Below are positions 42,901 through 56,664 of a stretch of DNA of 64,000 nt, piece by piece. Each line of letters begins with the position of its first letter. Within the stretch, counting starts at the first letter, position 1. The translations under genes and the position numbers were made by a program. The notes under the pieces are model-generated. The model ran no database searches, had not been told where the DNA came from, and was given only the letters and a program-made list of their open reading frames with translations. The DNA is from Girardia tigrina. Its lineage: Eukaryota; Platyhelminthes; Tricladida; Dugesiidae. Where the stretch lies: the NCBI GenBank assembly GCA_001938485.1, contig MQRK01169010.1, positions 14,051 through 78,050 on the forward strand, written 5' to 3'.

Positions 42901-45900
42901 ACTGCTTCAGTAATGGCCAGAATGCGTGCCACAAGAACGCTCACTGTGTCCAGTTTAACTCAACTTATAGGTGTATTTGTCCCGATGGATTTCAGGGTGA
43001 TGGATATAACTTCTGTAACGGTGCGTATTCATTATTTATATTATATATGTTAATTAGTTCGATTATTTTTTCTAATATCTTGAATTCCTTAAAAGACAAT
43101 TTGTTATCTCTTCTATACTTTGACTGAAATAATCAATAAAAGCAACGATTATTTTCATTTAATTTGAATATAATAAGTTACAAAAAATCAATTAAAAATT
43201 TTCATGAAAGTATAAACTATAAAATACTCATTAGAATTATTTTTGAAAAATATTTCAATCTATAAAATGTTCTTCTCATCACAACAGACATCGATGAGTG
43301 CGCCAGCGTCACTTCTCACAACTGCTCGGAACCGCTCGAGCGCTGCGTTAATCACGACGGACACTTCTCGTGTGAGTGTAGTCCTGGAGCGACCTTGGTC
43401 GAAGGTGTCTGTACAGGTTAGAAACGCTTTTTTTCTATAAATTAATTATTATTCACAAAAAGTTATTTAATTATATATTAACTATGAAAGGAAAAATTAA
43501 ATATGGGTTATTAATAAGAACTAATGCTTTGTAAATAAAGAAATAAACTCCAATTACATTCCTCTGCGTAGTGTTAGAAAAATCAGTCATTAAAATATTT
43601 TAGACATTATTGCAATCATCAAAATGCTTCCCACACATGTCAGTTTTTAGATCCTTTAAAATATAAGTCAGAATGCAAAAATATGGTGAAGTAAGACGGT
43701 TCTGTCGAATTATTGACTTACATTTTGGAATTTCGAACTCGGATAACTCTACTAACAAACTCTTACTTGAGGATTACTGATGTACTGATTTCCTTCCTGT
43801 CTGAAAGATTGAGATTCACTCTTATATTGTTGATCTAGAAAGACAGTTGTGACGAAATATTTCTTTATTGTTCATATTCTGCAACAAATAAAATTTTATT
43901 ACAATTTAGTATTTCACAGTCCTCATGTTTTCGGCAATTCAAACAAAACCTAAAGCAAACATAATCGCATACGCTGTATAAAATTAAATTAGTGTTGTGA
44001 GGAATATTTTGAATGTTTGATGTTTTGTGTTTGAATGTGTATGTTGATTTGGAAATGTGTCTCTCCTACCAGATGGATGATTAATATTTGAATTCTTATT
44101 ATCTAAAAATATGTTATGTTTAAATTTATTTTAATTTCAAATAATGATAAAATTTTAAATAAGTTAATTAATTTTTACAATTTTTAATAAATAAATCAAA
44201 TTAATATTTTTTTAAATAATTAATAATCATTTTAATTATTATCCAATAAATTTTGATAAAATATTTTAATAAATTATTTATTTCTCCGTTTGCCAAAATT
44301 AATAAGAATTAATTCTTTAATCAATTTAGTTTAGAATGCGATCGTAGGAAAGCTTTAGCAAAGATTGTCTTAAGTACAATCCAAATTGTTGTATAAATAA
44401 AAATATGAAAAGTCAAATCGGTGTTCTTAATACGTGTGTTAAAACAACTACTTTAGTAATCATCAATACCATAAAATCAATGAACTAGTATTTCTCCGTC
44501 CTGTTTATTTTGAGACATTTTTGAAAGAACTTAGTGTACATCTACACATCAGACTTTTTACGTCGGTTGTCTTAATGCCATTTCGAAGTTATGAAAATTA
44601 AATAGTTAATTAATAAACTTTATTTCATTTTAATTTTTTAAAGATATTTGAATGATTTTCTGTATTTCATTATTGACTAAAAAATCTATTTATCTCAAGT
44701 ACGAATATTTTTTTATCAATTTTCAACAAATTATTAATTAAATATATTAATTTTTTATTGAAACTTCTACAAAATTTTCATTAAATTAACTAACAATAAT
44801 TAATAAAAAATAATATTAATAAAATAAAATAAAAGAAAATTAACTTTCTATGTGGTCTCTACAGATATTGACGAATGCAGCGGCAACGGTACAAATAAGT
44901 GCTCACCGTTCGCCATATGTCATAACACTCGCGGCAGTTACTCCTGCAAATGCGATCACGGATTCTATGGAGACGGAGTAAAATGTTCCGGTAATTTTCT
45001 GATCAATATCGTTGTTGAAATTGATAACCGTGGTCATCTTTATGTTTCAGACATAGACGAGTGCAAACTTGGTCTAGCCAACTGTAGCTACAACTCACTC
45101 TGCTTCAACAGACCTGGCTCATTTGACTGTCAATGCCAGGCCGGTAGTCTCGGCAACGGTACCACTTGTAATGATAAGGACGAGTGCAAGGAACGTAGCA
45201 AACCGGGGGCCTCTGACGGAAATCAGTGTGACGAAAATGCCGTCTGTAAAAATAAAGTATAGAATTTCTAATTATTAATATGATTATAATCTAATGATTT
45301 ATATTTATTATGAATTTTTAATACATGCATTTTTTGCTATTATTTGTAAATATTTAATTTAATAATATTTCATTATTATTAATATTCATAATTTAGCAAT
45401 TATATAATTATTAGAGTAACTCAATAATACTTAGCAAAAAATAAAAATTGTAATATTTGCGACTTATTAAATTGTTAAAATAAAATAATAAGTAATATTT
45501 TTTATATTTTAAGTATTATTATTTTTTTGTTTATAGATTAACAATAAAATAATTAATAATCGATTTTTAATATTTTACTTATTCAGATAAAATAATAATG
45601 TTATTATTTTAATGATGTTTTAACACATTGTGATCGGGCAGTTTTCGGCCGCGTACTAGTGCTGGTAACGGGTGATTTTTCGCGTAATTTCGCGCTAACG
45701 TAGACCTCTACAAAAATTTCGATAACTTCAAAAATATTTGTTTGATTTCAATAATTCTTTTTGCAAATTATTTATTTTATTACATTTTATTTTATTATAT
45801 TTAGAAATGTATTCTTCATCGTTAAACTAGTGCAGAATTTCACATAAAGTAGGAAAGTTTTGAAAAAAATCATATTTTTTTTACATCACATTCTTTATTT

Positions 45901-48900
45901 TACAAATTATACACAAAAATTATTTCTAAATGTAAAATAAAAATTAGTATTGTTTTAGGGTGTGATATCTTTCAAAACATTTGCCCCTGTATATGGGAAC
46001 TTCACAAAATTTGCCGTTATATGTACCGTTATCTTCGACTATTTTTGTGATGAGTAACACTACCTCGGTACCCATCGTACACCCCATCTATTGTTCTCAA
46101 AAGGTTTTTACCTACATGGCTACAACCCTACAGACGCTATATAGCGAAAACTCAAGTATATTGGAACCCGTATTTTAACGTGACCCGCGCTCCACTAACA
46201 ATCTATCAAAAACGTATAAATACGTGATCCGATTACAATGTGTTAAGATTTTCAATAATTAAAATTATAGAAATAATAATTAAAGATTTAGTTATTTTAA
46301 TAAACAAATGATTTTTTCAATAAAATGTATGACAAAGTGTCGGTCAAAAAATTATTTTTTTCTACTCTAAAGTTATGAGGAGTTAGTTAAAAATTTCAAT
46401 TCGCACAAAGAATTTATAACATTTTTTAATTTAAAATTTTAATAAAAATTAAATAATATCAGAAAACATAAAAAATGCATAAAGGTTATAATTTAAAAGA
46501 GTTTAAAAGAATTTTTAAAAAATAAACAAAAATTAAATAATTGTGTAAAACAAAAAAGTTTAAAAATCTAAAAAGTTAAGATTAATTAAAATCGATATAT
46601 TTTAAAAAGAAAATATTTAGTAAAAGTTTTAAAATAAGAATTTTAAACAAAATAATGAAACAATAAACTGGTTAAAATGTATAATGAAGAACGAAATTAT
46701 TTTGAAAATAAGAAGTCTAGTATTATTAATTAAATTTAAACAAAGTTTTAAATAAGTAATAAATTTCAGAGATAAATTTTAATAGTGAAAATTTAACAAG
46801 TTTATACAAAAGTAGAAATTTGATTTTAAAGAAAATTTAATAAATGGATTTTGGGAAAATGAATAAATTAACGAGAAGAAATTTGTTTAAATTTGTGCGT
46901 AATTTTCATTAATAAATTTTTGTGTGAAATTATGACTTCTAATCTTGAATCAAATATCATCGAATATAATGTATATGCAACTAGCAGAGGAAATGACATA
47001 TCTTTTAAGTTTAATCGTGTTAGGTTACAACTTCTACTGTAATCAAACTTTTATGATTTTGAGGAACTTGAGTACTACTTTTATCTAAGTAAAAAAAGCT
47101 AATTGACTATGAGGACTATTTGTAACTTTATCATATCTATATCAGAATCCGGGATACAGCTGTGAATGCAAACCTGGATATCAGGGTACCGGATGGTTCT
47201 GTGTGAAAGAGAATCCATGCAACAAACCGGGAGCTTGTGGCCCAAATCAGTTGTGTTCACCAAACGAAAACAACACCGATACCGAATGCGTATGTAAAGA
47301 TGACTTCAAACCAGATAAAAATGGAACTTGCGTGCGTAAGTGTTGTTCTTATGGAATTAGCACTATTTATTGTCAAACACAGCCAAACAAGAGTGCACAG
47401 AAGGAACCGACACGTGCGATCGTGATTCCCAAAATTGCGTTCAGTTAGAGCGAGGATTCCAATGCGAATGCAAACCAGGCTTTAATGCAGTCGGTAATAC
47501 GTGTCAAGACAAGAATGAGTGTGATCCGAAGAGCCCAGATTTTGCGGCTCAACCGTGTCAAGCCAGTGGTGGGGGCTGTCTTAATACTCCCGGTGGGTTT
47601 GTTTGCACCTGTCCCCAGAAAAAAGACTCAAATGACAATTCTACCTGCAAACGTAATTCATCATCAATTGATTTTATGACATTCACACAATGTTTTACTG
47701 TAGCGATAGACTCATGCGCAAATAAACTTGATAAATGCGATAGGAAACTCGAAGAATGTATCCCGAATGAAGGAGATTCCGGCTACTCCTGTCGTTGCAT
47801 TGATGGATTTGAGAGTAAGACTAGTCGTTATATTTTTGTAAATTTATTTTTCTTATTATTTTTTTACCAATTAAATTGGAATAGCGTCTTTAACTTTATA
47901 GGTCTTTAAAATCTAACCTTGTTGATTGTCTGAAGACTTTAATTAACATATAATCGTTCATAAATATCACGTTCTAAGACATGTTTAATGAATCCGTCAT
48001 TTCTGTCAGAAGTCAACGGGACGTGCACGGACATCAACGAATGCGAACAAGGAACTGATTCTTGTCAAAAAAACTCCACTTGTAAAAATGCAATCGGCTC
48101 TTACGAATGTGTTTGTCCAAGCAATTTGAAATTAGACAAAACGAAGAAAGGGTGCACTGGTAATAATTATTTATGGTTAACATTTTCAATGGAAATATTT
48201 ATTCGCAATTTTTCAATAGATCGGAATGAATGTATGGAAAATCCTATGATCTGTGGAGATCTATCAACATGCGTTAATACTGAAGGTTCGTTTAAGTGCG
48301 TCTGTGTCACCGGATTCTTGTGGAACGGAAAGAATTGTGAAGGTTAACGAAATGCAAGTATTAAGATATTTTACTTGTGTCTCTTCTCTCAGATATCGAT
48401 GAATGCGCCAACAAAACTCACCCGTGTCATAAATTCGCAGAGTGTTCCAATGTCCCAGGATCTTGTGCCTGTAAATGCTTACCAGGATTCACTGGAGACG
48501 GGATCTATAATTGTCAAGGTGATTGCTTGCATATCTTAGATAAACAATCGAATGTTTGATATACAATCACCATTGACTTTGAAGCTATTTAATAACGACA
48601 TTTTTGTCTAGAAATCGATACTTGTCCACCAAAGGTCGATGTCAAGTGCCCAACTGGAACCTTTTGCAATATGGTTGACAATATCATATTCTGCAACTGC
48701 ACTAATGGTTATTCCGACCTTGATAACATGGAATGCATTGGAGACGTCTGTTATAAACAGTGCTCCGGTTGGTTTTTTTACACATATTTTTTTATAATTT
48801 TTAAAATCTTTAAATTTAATTTTTTTTGGAAACTCTCGCGAAAAGATTTTTTGAGAAAAAAATCTTTTCATGATGAAGAAAGAGAGAGAGAGTAAAAGGA

Positions 48901-51900
48901 GTGAATTTATTTTATTTAGAGTTGATTAATGTATATATGATTATTTGTCTATCCGTACCGGTCATTGTATGGGAAATCATGACTCGTCCTTCCAGACGGG
49001 GAAACCAAAGCGTACCCGTGCACTGACAGCTCGCATTCTTGCATCTAAAGTCGTGTGAGAAAGTCAGTAGTCTCTGTATCGTCAATTTACGGTTTCTACC
49101 AGATACAGAGTCTATGGCTCACTACCTTGTACGCCAATGGTGGAACTGTAGTCTCTACAATACTCAGTTATCCGCCCAGTTGTGGGAGGCTTATTATGTT
49201 AGGAAGATTGCCGAAGTGTCTGTTGTATAACTTACAATAAATTTACTTTCTAGTAACATTTTGCAAACATGTTATTAAATAAAAGAACATTATTCTGCAA
49301 ATGCCAAAATCTTAACTATCTTCTCTAAAATATATACATAGAAAGTAGAAAGTTTATCTGTTTGTTTTTTGTACGCTTGTTATACCGTACATTCAAATGT
49401 AACTCCAAACAAAGATTTGTCCAATCAAGGGTGCGGAAACGAGCCACACTGGTTTAAAAAATACTTACCGCCGAGTTTTTCATTCGAAAAATAAGATTGC
49501 AATATTTTCAAACTGTTGTAAAACTAATATAATTTTTGATACAAAAGAATAGAACATAAGGTGGTTCTGAAAAATCTGAGAAGAATATAAGTTTTGTTTA
49601 CCTTAAAATGTCATATTTATTTTTTTAAAAAAAAAGGATCCGAAAAAAATATTACTTATTTAACTTTCAGAACCGATTTTGGATGGAAAGTATACATACT
49701 CCTGGTGCAGACAGAACTAAGAATTTTATGTATCAAACGGCTTTGCAATAAAAGATTTGTTTTTCTGTGAATCCTCTCATAAAATATCAATTAGTATTTC
49801 CCGAATTATGCCGCTTCCTCCACTAATATGTTGTAGGATAAGATTATGATTTTCTCTGAAGATACTTTGGAAATTCCAAAACAAAAGCGTTACCATGAGA
49901 GATTTCCTGTGGCAAGTTGATCCTCGTAGCTTATTTGTACTTGTCTCATTTTGAATTTCCACTCATTATACTCCTTTTTAGTGTCTGGTTAAAAAATAGA
50001 GAGAAAGTAGGGTTTCATCAACTGTCACGATGTTTTGTAGAAAATATCTCTGACTTGGTTCAATGTTATGAAATTTGACTGACACAAACTGAGTCTGTTT
50101 TCAAACATTTCACATGTTAGATAGCGTGGAACGAACCATGAAGGAAGTTTTCTCATACCCATAACCTTTATTAAGAAATCCAAACTTCCTTTGCTCCATT
50201 CAGACTACCATAGAGTATTCTTGTGGTGATACGTCTCTCAAATTTGGCAATATTCTACAATTTTTCTTTAATGTTTTCACCAATTTCCAAAGGTCGTCCG
50301 GTACTTTTCTCATCAAAATCATTCTGTTTACCATGTCTGAATTATTCAATCCTGGTATAAAAAGTAGTTTTGGATTGGCTTACATCATAGTATACATTCT
50401 TCAACTTTTCAATAATTTCCATCGCCGAAAACATATTCAAAACAAGTATCTTTTTTAATCTACGAAATTCCATAGGTGAATACATGATTATGGCGAAACT
50501 AAATTATTTCACATGCAGATGTTACAATAAATAAAATTGTATTTCAGCTACCTATAATACTCAAGGAATATCACAAAAAATCAATTAAGTTGATTTGTTG
50601 TTAGACCTTCATTTAATGACCGGATATTTAATGGGCGCACTACTTTAATTGGTGGATTAACGTTTTGGCTTAAGTAAATAGAAGACCGATTTTTATTAGG
50701 AAAAAAACACTATTTTAGAGACAATAATACATATATTAATAATATTAAATATTTAAATTAAAATAATATTTAGAATATTATTATATTGAAATATGAATTA
50801 AAAATTAAATTAAAATGATTGATTAAAATCAATCTTTGTCAATGAATATAAAAATAAAATAATATTAAAAAAACTTCATATATATAATATTATTTTATTA
50901 AAAAAATTTTCAAGAAATATAAATAATAATTTGGCCAGGCCAAAACTCTGTTAATCAAAATTCAAATTCATTCTTGTTTTTTATCGTTTTATGTCTGAGG
51001 TTTTCGTGTTTGCTGAAAAGAAAACATATTAAATTATGTTTTATAAATGTCAAATGCATTTCAGTGCCCTAGAATATTCTGAGATTTAATTAAGATTAAC
51101 TTTTATTTTGTTTTTTTTAATATTAAAATTATTACTAAAATACAGAAAAATATAATTTCGTTCTCTCGAGTTGACACTTATTTTCAACAAATCAATGATA
51201 TTTTAACTTGATTTATTTTTCAATTTATTAATTAATTATTTATTTATTTAATTATTTCTTGTCAACACTCTCAAACTCGTTTTCCTGTGTCTGGCTTGCA
51301 ACTTAATTTTTTGATTCAATTATTAATTATTGAAATTTGATGGTTTATCTTTTGATCATTAAAAATTTTTTTCACTCGAAAATAAAAATAATAATTAATA
51401 TTTTAAAAAATATTTAATTAAGAAATTATTTAAAATTGAGAAAAAATAACATTGTTTTAGATATCGATGAATGTTCCAAAAGCAAAAGTCCGTGTCATGC
51501 GTCGGCCACCTGTGTTAATAAGGACGGGGGGTTCAAGTGCATCTGTCCATCGCATCTAGTCGGAGACGGGAAAGTGAAATGTGAAGGTAATTGATCTGAC
51601 TATTTTATATCCCATTGATCCATGAATGTCAGATCAAAACGAATGCGCCTTGAATACCCACACTTGCAACCTTAACACTTCCTACTGCGAGAATCTCGAC
51701 AATGCTCTCGATTCTCTTAAACCCTTCCAATGCCATTGTTTCGACGGTAAGATATTAAATTCTGTTTAAGATAGTTAATTTTTTAAAAATTATATAAATA
51801 ATAAATTTTTTATCATATTTTTAAAAAATAAAATGCTAAATTTTTACTATTTATTAATTTTAATTGATTAATTTTTATAGGATTTTGATTTTAAAATTTC

Positions 51901-54900
51901 TAAAAAAAGTGTTTATTATAAATTAAGCAATAGTATTATTATTAAGCAAAAGTATTATTATTAATATTATTATTGTAGGAACATAAATCACAGGACATAT
52001 CTCATATTTTATTTATATTAAAATAATATGTTTTATTTATATTATTATAGTTATTCATGAAATCTTAATAAAAACCTTTTTGAATTCTTGGCTTTAAGAA
52101 GATTAAGAATGTGAGGGATAATTGTGAATGTTGTAAGTTTGTTGTTTTTATGCTGTTTAGATTTGTGACTCTCCTGCTCAGATGGGATTGATATATTTAT
52201 TGATTGATTATTTGAATTTAATGAAATTAATTTAATGATATTAAATTAAAGTACTAATTAATTAAAGTTTGATAATTATGAATTTTAATAATATTTTCAG
52301 TAAACGATTTTAACTTATTAAATTTAATATTTTTAAAAATTAATGTTTATTTTAAAAATTACATAATGTATTTTTATCCAATAAAAATTATGAGAAATTA
52401 AAATGAAATATTAATATTTCCCCATTCATTAATTTTTTCATATTTGAATATTTAATCAAAAACTATATTAATCAAAGAAAGATGACCTCTGAAAATTGTT
52501 GTGAAGAATCTGTTTGTGTTGTAAATAAATGTTTACATTCAAATTGTGATGTTGTTAATAAAGAAGATTATGGAAGATTAAGAAATTTAAGAAAAGAATA
52601 TCATTAATTAGAGATTAGTGCCTAATAAACGCGGCATGAATATTAAATAAAAAACTTAATTGCCGATCAATAAAAAATTGAATTGAAATAAGAAAATTAC
52701 TAAATTACCGAGGTTATAAAGAAGACCAACTGAAAGAGGATCTCCTATCACAATCGTTAAATCTAACGAATTCTTCAACGTATCGTTGCACATTTTAACT
52801 ATTCAACTTCATCTGAAGACCATTATATCAATTATTAACCGAAAAAATGCCAAACAAGATCAGCTAAGCAATCTTCTTATCCCCTGTTTGAGGGGAGACA
52901 ATATTCCCCTTCCTTCCTGTTTGCAATGAATTTCAGTTGACTATAGTAAATAATCTAAGGGTTTATCGCTGTTTCGTTATTATCCAAAGACAAAAACTTC
53001 CTTTTTTCGTGATAAAAAACAACCTTCTTTTTGTCTGTGTTTCGAGTTCCCAATAATATACTATTTATTCTGTTTTAATTATTTATTCTATATTTACATA
53101 TATCTCCGATAAGAAGGAAGTTCAAAGATTATATTAGGTAGAATCTTTAAGATGCCTTGTTATTTGAATAATATCTACAACAATTAATATTATTTTTTTA
53201 TTTTATAACAGTATGATTCATAAGTCTGTTCATCCCCTCATATTTTGATTACTTATTTTCTAACTAAAAATTTGACGTCATATTAATTTTGAATATTTGT
53301 TTATATTTAGTTTTTTTATGCTACACATTTGAATTTAATGTTAAATATTGAAATTTTCATTAATGACTTATTTTTTTAAATTTTAGATAAATTGAATGTC
53401 AAGAGTGTTTAGTGAATTTAAGCGTGGAATGATTGTTGCGCTTAAAAATGCAGGAAGTACATGGAATCAAATAAAGGTCGAACTATTTACAAGATATAAT
53501 AGAAATATTTCAAAACGTGGAATGCAAAAATATGGGTGAAGTATTTAAAAACAGGAGAAGTGAAAGATCAGCCACGTGGAGGCAGACCTCATAAACTAAG
53601 CGCCAGATCAGAAAGAGTGATTAAACGCATAAGTCGTTTAAACAATGTTATTTCCACGTTAAATATTACAAGGATATTTAATTCTTCTTCCTCAATAGCC
53701 ATAAGTAAGTCGACAGTCGAAAGGATTTTACAGAAATATGGAATACGGGCATTCAAAACTGTAAAGAAACCTTTCCTTACCGCTAAACAGAGACAAAGAA
53801 GAATGCAGTGGGCTTCATTATATCAAAATTGAGATAAAGAAACTTGGTATTCTGTTATATTTAGCGATGAATGCATTTTCCAATGTTATAATCATCGTGG
53901 TAGACGTTGGATCAGACGAACTAGAAATGGAAGGTTCAAACTCAGAAACATCCATGAAACCATGAGCCACGGAGCCAAAGTTCATGTCTGAGGGTGCTTT
54001 TCGGCAAACGGGGTAGGTCTTCTTAGAAAAGTAGAAGGTTCAATGAATGCTCAAATGTACCAGGAAACTATAATACATGACATTGATATTATTGGAAAGT
54101 GCCTGGTATTTCCAAAACAACAATTCATTTTTCAGCAAGATCTTGCACCACCACACCGTGCACTTTCGACATTTAATTTCTTAAAAAAGAAGGAAGTCGA
54201 TTTTTCACCATGTCCAGGCAATTCACCTGACGCAAATCCTATCGAAAATGTATGGGGACTTTTAAAAAGGAAATTACAGACGATAAGATGCACATCGTCA
54301 GAACAACTGTGGGTGGCTGTTCAAAAAATATGGTACGAACTATCAAATGACTATTGTAAAAGTCTTGTTGAATCCATGCCTAGGTGATTAAAAATTATAA
54401 AGGACATGAAAAGACATTCAACTAAGTATTGAAAGTTCCATGTAATACATGTTTTGTTAAAAATTTGATCTTTTTCTCAAAAAATAAGGGGGATGAACAG
54501 ACTTATGAATCATATTGTATTTATATCAACAGTAGTTTTTTCTAAAATAAATAAATATGAAATTTAAATTTTAAAATTATTTCTTATATTTGTGTACTTT
54601 TCTAAGGAATATTTTAATTTTGATCTTAAGAAGAGTTTCAAAGTGATTTTTATTTTGTTACAGGGTACGTAGAAATCCCCGGAACGCACACTTGTGTAAA
54701 TAAAAACGAATGTCTCAATCCAGCCGAAAATAATTGCGTTGAAAATTCTGAATGCATTGATACAGAGGGAAGTTTTGAATGCCGTTGCCTTCCGGGTTTC
54801 AAAAAATTACCAAATAAAAGATGCATAGATATCGACGAATGCGCAGAAGAACTGCACAATTGCTCAGCAAAGTCCGAGTGCCAAAATACCAAGGGTGGTT

Positions 54901-56625
54901 ATGACTGTAAATGCAAATCGGGTTACCAACAGTCTGCATCTAGTTCTTCGACTTGTGAAGGTTTGTTTTTACTTTTTTTAACATATATATTTTTATTTTT
55001 GATTATGAATATTTTAATAAAAGTGATCCAGAAAGTAAGACCTCGATTTTAATCTCACAGTGTTTGATATTTTTAATTTTTCTTATTTTACGAAAGATCT
55101 TAGTGTTATTTTAGTTGAGATTGTCGTTTGAACATTGATTCTAGAACACCGAGACTGATTTTTAGGCTCTGGGTCCCGGAAGTCAGACGTCCAATAATGT
55201 TCCTTTCGTGTGGTGACCATTTAATCTGACACCAAATAGTGGACTCTGAAAAGCTACAAACTTTAAAGACAAAATCAATTTTGTATTTTTTTACTCATTT
55301 TTATTTTGTTTATGTTAATGTTTTGGATTACACGTTTTTTATAAAATAAAAGTTTTCATTTCAAAACATTTACAGTTTAATGCAATAACAGCCAATAATT
55401 TTGTCTTCAAGATATACTGATTCTGACATAGTAACAGAAATACGTTTCTCCTTTTGTATTTACGTAAGTATCAATGTCAACATTAAAAAAGAGTAACAGG
55501 AATTTAAATACAATTTATGTGTACCGGCCTTTAAGGTATGACTAAAATTCAAAATGTTGGTATGAAATGTTTAATGTAAATATGTGCTTGTATGATGTGA
55601 ATTAACACATAGTTGACTGGCAATTTTTAGCAGACTCTATCTCATATCACCGGTTATTATTTCATAATTCAATGTGGAAGTGAAACAATATAAATAATCT
55701 TCAAAAAACGTTTTTATAATAAAAATAATACGTCTAAACACGATGAACAAAGGTTTTGCAGTATTCTTTATTGACCTTGGTCCACAAACTGAAATACCTA
55801 CTGCAAGTACAAGAACAAGTTAACTCCTGACCGGACAACAATGTGTTAAAATGCGAACTCTCACATACAATTAATATTTTTGGAAATTGTCTTAAAATGA
55901 AATTTATAAATTTAATTTTTATGAATTTGATAAAAAAACAGTTTGTTTAAATATTGGTTGTTTCTCGCAGAATTTTAAATGTGTAATCAGAGATTAATTA
56001 CTTACTATCTTTCATCAAAATAAATATTATGAAACGCAATCTCGTGTCCTTAATACAACGAAAGTGTATTATTTGATAACTTAGCATAATCAATTACTTA
56101 CGAAACAAAATGGGCAGCTTTGTTGGTAGTTGAAAATTTGAATCTCATTTTTTTGGAAAAACACATTAAATATAAGGAGATAATGAAGCAAAATGTGGAA
56201 GCTTTTCATGTCTCAAATTTTAGAAATATATATAATGAACACAATACTGAAAGGAAATATTATGCAGTTGAAAGCAAGACAAACGATGACCGAAATTTGA
56301 AGATTTGGAGTAATAAAAAACATTATTCTCAAAATAAAAAATATCCTGGTCAACAGTTTTTATTTGCCTGGTTTTTCTTTGATAAAAACTTTGAAGTGAC
56401 ACTTTTCTCTAAATAAGGAGAAGGGTTCATCGATTGTGGCGCATTCCAATATGCTCCTGTTATTTGAAGATGTGACGTTTATGTTATCGAACAAATACTT
56501 AATGATGGTAAATTGTTATTTTATCTAGAAATACATTTCCTTTTTAGTAATTTCGTTTACTTCTAAGTCATTATCATTGCAGCCATAATCATTTTATTTT
56601 TTTATATTCTTTTACCTGATTCTCT

Positions 56626-56664
<39 letters not shown>

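Larger units (their letters stand above)
48768..51460 (+). other. 2.7-kb intron
   Basis: It contains a possible zinc-finger relic (48984-49066), a short hairpin (49068-49111), a decayed mariner (49770-50640) and AT-rich DNA. No EGF exon was recognised, although the odd tail of exon 34 raises the possibility of a lost one. Confidence 0.55.
51747..54663 (+). other. 2.9-kb intron with a Tc1 element
   Basis: Contains the shared intronic repeat block at about 52095-52215, a small Cys-rich open frame (52482-52607) and the Tc1 element (53209-54517). The remainder is AT-rich. Confidence 0.6.

Noticed and set aside
56120-56416. Ninety-eight-codon plus-strand frame
   Set aside because: Low-complexity, AT-driven composition, no motif, no splice context, and the opposite strand is equally open.
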